From Saccharomycopsis fibuligera x Saccharomycopsis cf. fibuligera (lineage: Eukaryota; Ascomycota; Saccharomycetes; Ascoideales; Saccharomycopsidaceae): DNA of 64,000 bases. Each line of letters opens with the position of its first letter. Within the stretch, counting starts at the first letter, position 1. Below, piece after piece: positions 52,545 through 61,000 of the stretch. The stretch covers positions 1,178,001 through 1,242,000 of the forward strand of contig CP012821.1 in NCBI GenBank assembly GCA_001936135.1, given 5' to 3'. The position numbers were made by a program, and so were the translations under genes. A model generated the notes under the pieces. It worked only from the letters and a program-made list of their open reading frames with translations. It had not been told where the DNA came from and did no database searches.

Positions 52545-55500
52545 ATGCCCGCCAACCCTCCGTGGAACAAAAAGAAGAAAGCTTCTCTCGCCAACACCCC
52601 AAACGAGCTAAACCAGGACAACTTCTCCGCTAGGCCCCAGTACAGAAGATCAAGATCTGCCCAGAGCTTCAACAGAACTTCGCCAACCATCCCTGAAGAC
52701 GACCCGGTGTCTCACTCGACCGTCCCCTCTTTGCCCACGTTCACCTCTATCGGCGCTTCCGCGTCCAACCCAGACTTTGCCGACCAAGCAGGCCCAGCTG
52801 GCGCTGGCGGCGGCGGTGCCGCCGCCGCCGCCAGTGGCGCTACTGGGGCTGCTAACGCCGCTGCAGATGCTCAGAACCCGTCGCTAAAGTCAAGACCCAG
52901 CCAGTTGAGTATGTCAAACTTGTCCGAAGACAAGCGCCGCCAGCGGGCAAACTCCGTGGAGAGAGACGCTGCTCAATATCTCACCGCTAACATCGGCACC
53001 AGCGATTTTGACGATATGGCTGAAGACGATGAAGATGAAGATGAACCAACAGTCACCCAGCAGCAGCAGCAGCCTCCAGCAGCAGAAACCGTCAATACAA
53101 ATGCTACGGCTCAGCAGCTGCTACCACCGCAATCACCGCCATCACCGCCATCTCAACAACAACAACAACAAGAACCGGCTGCCAATTTGCAGTCGTCTCA
53201 GCAATCGGACCCAGAAAAAAAGAAAAGAAACGTGGTTTTTTATGATTCCGACTCCGAAAGCACCTCCAGCAACAACAACTCAAAGGAAAAAGAAAAAATT
53301 ACCAGCGACGGCGAGGCCGAGCATACAAACCAAACCAACAACAGCAGTGGTAACAGCAACAACAACCGCCACAACATCAAAGACGCCGACATCAGTTCTG
53401 TCAACAGCGACTCCAGAGCTTCCAACTTCTTGACCAAAGTTCTTAATTTCAAGCACTCTTTCAAAAAAAGGGCCAATGGCGACGAAGAACAAGACATCGA
53501 AAACAATGGTAAGAACGACTTCGAGTTAGAATTTTTCTCCAACGATCACCCACGAAGATTTTTCAGAAAATCTCAAGACGAACAAAGTGACAATGATGAC
53601 AACGATAGCGACGACGAAAAGGAGCAGATCCAAGACGAAGTTCATAAAATCATGAATGCCCATACTTCCAAGGTCAGCAAATTTTTCCGCAAAAAAAACA
53701 AACCTGGTAACAGTAACCAAAACGGCAGAAACTCTCCAGGCGGAGGGATTTCTAGAAGCTCCAGCAAAAGTTCTCTTGGCGACTTATTTTACACTTCGTA
53801 TGATGCTGAAAGAGCTAATGGGCCAATTTCCAATGCTGACGATTTGGAAGACGACCGTCCAGACGACGTCATGAGAGACAGGCTTGAGTTTGACGAGTAC
53901 GTGCCACCGCCAAAACGAGTACAGGAAGGTGTTTTGTCCACCTTGATGAAAATGTACAATTTGCCAGCCCAAAATGCTAGTTCTGCCAGTGTGTTGGATG
54001 ACGCCGCTACAACTACCACTGGCTGGACTGGCTCCACCAGATTCAATGATGCTGGCTCGATCGAAAACTTGCCGTACAGTGTGGACAACATTGACGACGA
54101 AATAAAGCAAACAGGCAGATTGGCGCACAGCGCATCTACTGAAAATATGCGCCAAAATGCGTTGGGCGGACGCAGTGGCACCAACTTGTTGTCTCCATCA
54201 AGCACAGCGGTTGGATCTTCCCATGATCGTGTCAAGTCCAGCAGCGGTTCGCTATTTGCGGATATGCCGTCTTTCAAGCCATCAATGACTGCCAAAAAGA
54301 AGGCGGAATTGAAGAAGCAGTCCGACAAGAAGTTGAAGAAAAAGAAGCTCGAAGCCAAAATCACAGTGCACTTGGCTAATTTGCTTCAGCGTAAAAATTT
54401 CATTTTGAAGATATGTACAGCTTTCATGATCTACGGTGCTCCGTCACATAGATTGGAGGAGTACATGGTTATGACCTCCAGAGTTTTGGAAATTGATGGC
54501 CAGTTCATGTACTTCCCTGGATGCATGATTGTCGCCTTCAATGATCCAACCACCAAGACCACGGAAATGCAGCTAGTCAGAACCAAGGAAGGCTTGAATT
54601 TTGCCAAGTTGCACGACGCCCACCAGATTTACAAAGCAGTGATTCACGATTTGATTGGTGTGGACGAGGCTTCGAAAAAGCTAGACTTTTTGATGGACCT
54701 GAAGTCGTTGTATCCGCCATGGCTCTGTGTTTTGATTTACGGATTCGGCTCGGCAATGGTGTGCCCATTTGCCTTTGGCGGCTACTGGCACGACATGCCA
54801 ATCTGTTTTATTATTGGATGCTGTGTTGGGTTCTTGCAGTTTTACGTTTCTCCAAAGTCGGCAATGTACTCCAACGTTTTTGAAATTGCTGCTTCCATAG
54901 TGGTGAGCTTCTTGGGCAGAGCCTTGGGTTCAATTCACCATGGCCAGATCTTTTGTTTCCCTGCGTTGGTTCAGGGCTCGTTGGCTTTGATTTTGCCCGG
55001 GTTTATCATTTTAACCGGTTCTATGGAGTTGCAATCGCGAAACATTGTGAATGGGTCGGTGAGAATGTTCTACGCCATCATTTACTCGCTTTTCCTTTCG
55101 TTTGGTATCACTATTGGCGCGGCAATTTACGGCTGGATCGATGACGGCGCCGTGGGCACGGACGCTTGTTTGCATGGCACCGTCAACGACAAGTTCAAGA
55201 TTTTGTTTGTGCCAATGTTTGCCATTGCGCTTTCCACCATCAACCAGGCAAGCTGGAAGCAGATTCCAACCATGGTGTTCATTGCGTGTGTTGGATATAT
55301 TGTCTCGTATTACTCCTCCAAGCATTTCACCAGCTCGTCCGAGTTCACCAGTGCGCTAGCAGCAATGGCCATTGGGGTCTTGGGTAACTTGTACTCGCGG
55401 ATCTACAAAGGGTTGGCTATAAGCGCGATGCTTCCGGCCATCTTTGTGCAGGTGCCCTCAGGTATTGCTTCGCAGAGCTCGTTGATTGCCGGGGTCAATA

Positions 55501-55691
55501 ACGCTGACGCGATTGTCTCGTCGTTGAAAAACGGCACCACCACCACCAGCGGCGATTCCGACTCGAGCAACAGTTTGACGTTCGGGTTCTCTATGATCCA
55601 GGTGGCGGTGGGTATCACCGTTGGGTTGTTTACGGCCTCGATCTTGGTTTATCCATTCGGCAAGAAGAAGACTGCTTTGTTCACATTCTAA
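52545..55691 (+). CDS. PRM10: Prm10-like ThrE-family membrane protein (DUF1212)
   Basis: 1048 residues from ATG 52545. Residues ~1-600 are disordered and polar: a basic start (MPANPPWNKKKKASL), Gly/Ala-rich, Gln-rich and Asp/Glu-rich parts, and FFRKKNKPGNSN. Residues ~605-1048 are the ThrE/DUF1212 module found in yeast Prm10 and bacterial threonine/serine exporters. HLANLLQRKNFILKICTAFMIYGAPSHRLEEYM begins it, and CMIVAFNDP is a second block. About ten hydrophobic segments follow, from PPWLCVLIYGFGSAMVCPFAF (~725) through MIQVAVGITVGLFTASILVYPF at the end. Fungal substrates are not known; the name follows the pheromone-regulated yeast gene. The frame is open to 52191, but that extension would translate a poly(T) tract as poly-Phe, so the ATG at 52545 is preferred. 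Third positions are GC-rich. Confidence 0.88.
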   Translation: MPANPPWNKKKKASLANTPNELNQDNFSARPQYRRSRSAQSFNRTSPTIPEDDPVSHSTVPSLPTFTSIGASASNPDFADQAGPAGAGGGGAAAAASGATGAANAAADAQNPSLKSRPSQLSMSNLSEDKRRQRANSVERDAAQYLTANIGTSDFDDMAEDDEDEDEPTVTQQQQQPPAAETVNTNATAQQLLPPQSPPSPPSQQQQQQEPAANLQSSQQSDPEKKKRNVVFYDSDSESTSSNNNSKEKEKITSDGEAEHTNQTNNSSGNSNNNRHNIKDADISSVNSDSRASNFLTKVLNFKHSFKKRANGDEEQDIENNGKNDFELEFFSNDHPRRFFRKSQDEQSDNDDNDSDDEKEQIQDEVHKIMNAHTSKVSKFFRKKNKPGNSNQNGRNSPGGGISRSSSKSSLGDLFYTSYDAERANGPISNADDLEDDRPDDVMRDRLEFDEYVPPPKRVQEGVLSTLMKMYNLPAQNASSASVLDDAATTTTGWTGSTRFNDAGSIENLPYSVDNIDDEIKQTGRLAHSASTENMRQNALGGRSGTNLLSPSSTAVGSSHDRVKSSSGSLFADMPSFKPSMTAKKKAELKKQSDKKLKKKKLEAKITVHLANLLQRKNFILKICTAFMIYGAPSHRLEEYMVMTSRVLEIDGQFMYFPGCMIVAFNDPTTKTTEMQLVRTKEGLNFAKLHDAHQIYKAVIHDLIGVDEASKKLDFLMDLKSLYPPWLCVLIYGFGSAMVCPFAFGGYWHDMPICFIIGCCVGFLQFYVSPKSAMYSNVFEIAASIVVSFLGRALGSIHHGQIFCFPALVQGSLALILPGFIILTGSMELQSRNIVNGSVRMFYAIIYSLFLSFGITIGAAIYGWIDDGAVGTDACLHGTVNDKFKILFVPMFAIALSTINQASWKQIPTMVFIACVGYIVSYYSSKHFTSSSEFTSALAAMAIGVLGNLYSRIYKGLAISAMLPAIFVQVPSGIASQSSLIAGVNNADAIVSSLKNGTTTTSGDSDSSNSLTFGFSMIQVAVGITVGLFTASILVYPFGKKKTALFTF

Positions 55692-55734
55692 ACACACACA
55701 CACACACATACACACACACACACACGCACGCACA
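55691..55734. repeat. (AC)n microsatellite
   Basis: AC/CA repeat with single changes (CATACA, CACGCACGCA) starting at the Prm10-like stop codon. Confidence 0.9.
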
Positions 55735-56211
55735 AACAAGCGGTGGTTCTGTTTCCCTTCTGATATTCTAGTATAACATTTAATCCTCTTTTAGCATCTT
55801 CTAATACTACATCTTCTAATACCACATTTTCTAATACCACATCTTCTGAGATTACATTTTATCTTGTATCGCGTAGGCGCTGGCCGGCGGCACAGGACAG
55901 AAACGTCTTGTTCAGCGCCACACGTCAGCCGGTGCTCGCAACGCGCTGCGCGGGAGGGCCGGGCAACCCCGATGTTGCTGAGGGGCGCTTTATTTTGGCT
56001 CTCAGAACCCGCACGGTAAGTAATGGCCATCGCCATCGGCCTTGCCGTTGGCACTGCCGTTGAGTGCATTCATTGACATTGATTCAGTTGCTGGAGTGTA
56101 CAGACGAAGTTGAGCACAGACAGGCCTTGGCTATTTTCTGCAGACAAGAAACAGCGACAGCGACATATTTGTTTTCAAGAGAGAAGCATTGGCGAACCAG
56201 AAAGAGGAAAC
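55692..56211. other. Spacer between the Prm10-like gene and RRD2
   Basis: Contains the AC repeat, four 15-mer units at 55795-55854 and a GC-rich RRD2 promoter with GCCATCGCCATCGGCC-like sequence near 56027. No gene. Confidence 0.55.
55795..55854. repeat. 15-mer minisatellite, four units
   Basis: CATCTTCTAATACTA, CATCTTCTAATACCA, CATTTTCTAATACCA and a diverged CATCTTCTGAGATTA in tandem, 100 bases past the Prm10-like stop. Confidence 0.88.
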
Positions 56212-57441
56212 ATGCCAGAGACCAGATCGTTCGTCACCCCAATCCGAAGAATCTTGACGAACGACGACTTGGCCAAGTGGCAGGACTCAGAGACCTACCG
56301 GGAGCTAGTGTCGTTCGTGGAGAAGCTTGCTGCGTCAGTCAGAGGCAAGACGAACGATGCCGAGTGCGAAGTCTCGACTGCGGTGAAGGACGTGCTTCTG
56401 GTGTTGGACGAGATCGAGCTGATTATTGAACAGTTCCCGGTGATCAAGGACAAGAACAGCTCGCGGTTTGGCAAGGTCGAGTTTCGGGACTTCTACGACG
56501 AGGTCGCGAAGCGGAGCGGCGGGATCTTGCTAGGGATACGCGGGCTCAAAGAGAAGCAGTTGGTTGCAGAGGGCGATGGCGATGGCGATGGCGATGGCGA
56601 TGGCGATGGCGACGACGGCGCCAGCGGCAGCGGCAGCAAAAACAGCAGCACAAGCAACAGCAAAAGCAGCAGAGACGCGAGAACCGAATTGTGCGTCTAC
56701 TTGAACGAGTCGTGGGGCAACAGAACGAGAATCGACTACGGGTCAGGCCACGAACTCAACTTTATGTGCTTCTTGCTATGCTTGACGAAGCTCGGCATAC
56801 TCAACGACGAGACCGACGCGACCGCCATCGTTTTGAAGATCTTCACCCGGTACATTTCGCTCATGCGGACGCTCCAGAAAAAGTACTGGCTAGAGCCCGC
56901 TGGGTCGCACGGGGTGTGGGGGCTCGACGACTACCATTTCTTGCCGTTTTTGTTTGGCGCGTCGCAGCTCGCACCGCACCCTCACTTGCGGCCCAAGTCG
57001 ATCCACAACAGCGAGTACGTGGAGATGTTCAAGGACAAGTACATGTACTTCCACTGTGTCTGGTTCATCAACCAGGTGAAGACGGCGTCGCTCAGATGGC
57101 ACAGTCCGATGCTCGACGACATCAGCGGAGTCAAGACGTGGCTGAAGATTGCCGAGGGCATGGTAAAGATGTACAAGGCGGAGGTGTTGGCCAAGTTGCC
57201 GATTATCCAGCACTTCCTTTTCGGGGCTATCTTGAGGGCGCCGGAGGGAGTGTCGCCGCCCAAGACGGCGCCGCCGGCGGCGTCGCCGGCGGCGTCGCTC
57301 GACGACGGGCACGGACACGAGCACGGCCACGAGCACGAGCACCAGCACAGCTGGGGCGACTGCTGCGGGATCAAGTTGCCTAGCGCTATTGCGGCGCGGG
57401 AGATGGAGCGCGGCAGCGCCAGGCCAATCCCGTTCGACTAG
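56212..57441 (+). CDS. RRD2: Rrd2/Ypa2, PP2A activator peptidyl-prolyl isomerase (PTPA)
   Basis: 409 residues; yeast Rrd2 has 358. PTPA proteins reactivate and mature PP2A catalytic subunits and have prolyl isomerase activity. Strong blocks are SSRFGKVEFRDFYDEV, LNESWGNRTRIDYGSGHELNFMC, YWLEPAGSHGVWGLDDYHFLPFLFGASQL, LRWHSPMLDDISGVKTW and WGDCCGIKLPSAIAA, ending RPIPFD as in yeast Rrd2. The C-terminus favours Rrd2 over Rrd1. A (GGCGAT)n stretch codes Gly-Asp repeats and is followed by a Ser/Asn/Lys run (residues ~122-160), and a Pro/Ala then His/Glu-rich insert precedes the tail. CTG at 57142-57144 (codon 311) stands where yeast has Ser in KTWSKVAEGM, evidence for CTG=Ser. 32 of the 42 codons after the start end in G or C. 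Confidence 0.96.
   Translation: MPETRSFVTPIRRILTNDDLAKWQDSETYRELVSFVEKLAASVRGKTNDAECEVSTAVKDVLLVLDEIELIIEQFPVIKDKNSSRFGKVEFRDFYDEVAKRSGGILLGIRGLKEKQLVAEGDGDGDGDGDGDGDDGASGSGSKNSSTSNSKSSRDARTELCVYLNESWGNRTRIDYGSGHELNFMCFLLCLTKLGILNDETDATAIVLKIFTRYISLMRTLQKKYWLEPAGSHGVWGLDDYHFLPFLFGASQLAPHPHLRPKSIHNSEYVEMFKDKYMYFHCVWFINQVKTASLRWHSPMLDDISGVKTWLKIAEGMVKMYKAEVLAKLPIIQHFLFGAILRAPEGVSPPKTAPPAASPAASLDDGHGHEHGHEHEHQHSWGDCCGIKLPSAIAAREMERGSARPIPFD
56574..56612. repeat. (GGCGAT)n coding repeat in RRD2
   Basis: About six hexamers GGCGAT coding Gly-Asp repeats between the first conserved PTPA block and the LNESWGN block. Confidence 0.9.
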
Positions 57442-57473
57442 ACTAGACCAGGCTCGCCTTGGTGGCCTTGCGA

Positions 57474-57513
57474 CGACGTGCAACGACGTGCAACGAAGTG
57501 CAACGGAGTGCAA
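57474..57513. repeat. 10-mer minisatellite, four units
   Basis: CGACGTGCAA twice, CGAAGTGCAA, CGGAGTGCAA in tandem, just past the RRD2 stop. Confidence 0.9.
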
Positions 57514-57724
57514 CGGAGGTGGGTTCTGCGATTACGCAGCCCGTTATGTAATCAGCGTCTTTAGTGTCTTTAGCAATGCACCAGGTAGCCAGCGAACGCA
57601 CGTGATCCGTAGTACCCTGTACCCTTGCGCGCATTTCCGGCGCCGCCGCGCATCTGTCCCCGCCGCGACCCCGCCGCAGCGGCCGCGGCGTACATCCGCC
57701 GTGTGTGCCCGACGGACAGACAGG

Positions 57725-57808
57725 CGGACGGACCAACCGGCGGACGGACCAACCGGCGGACGGACAGGCAGACGGACGCTCGCTCGCGCTCGCTCACGCT
57801 CGCTCGCT
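57725..57808. repeat. 16-mer tandem pair and GCTCGC-type repeats
   Basis: CGGACGGACCAACCGG twice (57725-57756), followed by related GGACGGACAGGCAGAC sequence and a run of GCTCGCTC/GCTCGCGC units. Confidence 0.85.
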
Positions 57809-58071
57809 CCCGGCCAGCGCTCCTAACATGCGGTCGTCCTCTTTTCCCCCAGCTGGCGCCCTCTCTTGCTCTGGTGATTCTGCTATACGCTGTTGCTGCT
57901 CCGTGCGCACTGTACACATCGACAACAAAACAACCCTTCACCGCCAGTGGCTGGCTGTACACACATTCCCCCATCGTCGCTGCCACACAGACACAGACAC
58001 AGACAGACGCACACACAGGGCTTCTCCCCCCCTCCACCCCCTCTCAGACCTAGCGTGCTCCCCATAGCGCA

Positions 58072-61000
58072 ATGCCCTCAAACCCCAGCCCTCCTCCCAC
58101 AGCTGGTGCTCCCGCGGCTGAGAATGCGTTCAGCAAGACCAGTGTCGTCGACCAGATAAAGCGCGCCAACGCCGTCAACGCTAGGTGCAGCCTCAACAAC
58201 CAGAACAGCCTCAACAACCAGAACAGCCACAGCAGCCACAACAGCCACAACAGCCACAACGTCCGTCCTGCTCCAAAGATGCCGCCCTCCTGCCAGCAGG
58301 GCCTGTCCAGGACCTCCAGCCCCCAGGCCTACAGAAACAATTCCGACCCAAACATATCAAGTCTCAAGCAATCCAGGCTCTCCTCCAACGCGTTTTCCAG
58401 TTCCACAGGCCCCCAAGACGGCGATATATCGCCGCTCAGCAGCAGGAAGTCTTCTATCGCCAACGTCGCGTCGTTGTCCTTAGGGACTTCCGGCAGCACC
58501 AGCGGCAACAACAGCGGCAACAACAGCGGCAACAACAACACCAGCGGCAACATCAGTCCTCCTAGCGCTTCCGGAAGATTCTCGCCCCGTAGGCTTGCGC
58601 CTCCTGGTTCTCCAGGAGCAGCAGCAGCGGCAGCGGCGGCGCCGGCGGCGGCTAATAACGCCAGTAACGCCAATAACGCCAGTACCGCCAACAGCAGCAA
58701 TATTCCCTCGATAGAAGTGCTAAGTACAAACTCCCCTAGAAGACCAGCGCTCGACGACAACGATGACGCATCTTTGAAGTCTGTGTCGCATAAGGCTGGC
58801 CAGGGATTGAAAAATTCAATCAAGAAGACCGCTTCCCATATTTTTCTAAGGTCAAAACTCGACGGCTCCAGCGGCAACAACAACAACAACAACACTGCTT
58901 TCGATTCTGACGACGGCGCCCAGGGAAAGGACAGCTTCAGTTCGGATAGGCCTGACGATGCCCTGCTTCCGGAAATGGGCCAGCAACAACAACAACAGCA
59001 GCAGCAGCAGCAGCAAGAAGTCGCAGTTCCCAAAAACAGATCATACACCAAGCTCAGGTTCCAGGATTTCAACCAGCCGCAGCAGCAGCAAGACCAAGAC
59101 CAGCAGCAGCGGCAGCAGCAACAGGCTCCGCAAACTCAGCCCAGCCAGCCCCAACCGCAGACGCCGTCACAGCCGCTGTCCAGACACTCTAGTATCCAAT
59201 CGACCCAGGATCCTGCGCATCATCTGCACCATTACGGCTTGGGCGCGTTGCCAAAAGGCTACAAAGGGTTTCACGCCCCAAGGAGCGCAGCCGCGAATAT
59301 TCCTCCACTAAAGGTGCCAATCCAGCCCTCACACCATAAAAAGGGCAGCCGCAAGAAAAATTCTCTCTTCAATAAACTCATCAACCCGAGAAAGGCCCCA
59401 GACACAAGTAGCGAAATTGGCGACATTGATGAACAACAGCAGTATAACTATCAGCAGCAGCAGCTGCTGCTGCAACAACAACAACAACCTTCGCGGCAGG
59501 CACTATCTTCTCATCAAGTGCAGCAGCGGCAGTTGCAGAAACAAGAACAACAAGAGCAACAAGAACAACAACAGCAGCAGCAACAGCAGCAGCAGCAACA
59601 ACAACAACAAGCGCAGTACGATAACGATAATAGTAACATCATAACCGGCAGCCCGTTGAAAACAAGACAGAATTCAAACTCTTCGGTAGCCAGCTCCAAA
59701 AGCCACCACGGACCCAGAAAAGGCATTTTCAATTTCCATTCGTCTAGCAGATTGAAGTCAATTTCGTCAGAAAGAAGCAACTCGTCAGTCAGCGCAAACA
59801 CCAACAACAGTTCAGAAGGGATAAACATGTCCAAGCCGTCATTTTACGACATTGACATCAATCTAGATAGCATGGCAGGGGTGGTTTATGCCGATAACGC
59901 CAACAACAACAGTAGCAACAACAACAATAGCTTCTACAACTATAATTCCAATAATAGAAATTCCACTAGTTATCCCAGATCACCAGTCAGCGGCGGTAAA
60001 AAACCGTCGTTTGTCTCCCCAAATAGTCCCAGCATTTCAAGAGCAGCTAGTTCTGACAAAGTAACCAGCAACAACAGCAACAATAACAGCAACAACATTC
60101 GTAATCATAGCGTTGGAGATAACGGCTTTTTCAGCGGCGGCAATGATGGTCTAGATACGAGCAATTTTATCCCTAGTTCGAAAGGCTGGAGGCCGCCTGA
60201 TTCGTGGGGGGTTAAGCCTGATCTTACGTTGATCAATAAAAAGAATAAGGAAAAGTCAAGAGCAAATTCCTTGGAACCGCCAAGGATGGCCAAGGTAAAT
60301 TCAGACGACGGGAACCTCAACGCCAACAACAATGCCAACAACAACGCCAATAACGCAAACAACAACGCCAATAACGCAAACAACAACGACAATGCTGATG
60401 AGCGGTTTTATTCGATTTCTACCCCATCTTCCAAAACATATTCTAGCGGATACAATACCCGGCGCTCAACTGCGTACAGGCTCGGCGGTTCCATAGGCAA
60501 CAATACCGAGGTCAGCTCGCAGTACTCAAACCTGGACTTGGCCAAGCTCAATGAATCCACAGATCCGCTAAGTCTAGAAGGGTTGCTGAGATCAAATAGC
60601 AAGTACGGTGCTGCCACCGATTACGACCAGTCCACTCTCGGTCCTCGCACTAGTAACGATGACCAGACTGCTAAGGGCCAGCAGCATAATTATGACAGGC
60701 TCCAGAGTTTTGACAGCAGTATCGAACATGACGGCCCTCCTCGTCGTGACGTTGTTGATAGTGGCAATGATGAGCTTTTCTCGCCAACTGATGTTACCCC
60801 AACGGAAAATAACAACAACAATGACAGTGATCACCACCGCAGCAGGCTTGAACTTCAGCGGAAACCAACGGACACTAGCATAACGTTCAACAACTACGTG
60901 ATGAAGCCAAAATCGCAAAAACTGTCGCTGTTCCAAAATGATCAACCACCGCCAACACCCAACGTTTACCCAATGTATAACCAGAAAAACCAAAGCTTGC

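Larger units (their letters stand above)
57442..58071. other. Spacer between RRD2 and CYR1, GC-rich with minisatellites
   Basis: Four 10-mers at 57474-57513, two 16-mers at 57725-57756 and GCTCGCTC-type repeats at 57778-57808, then a CT- and CACACAGA-rich CYR1 leader. Open frames on both strands are GC artefacts. Confidence 0.55.
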
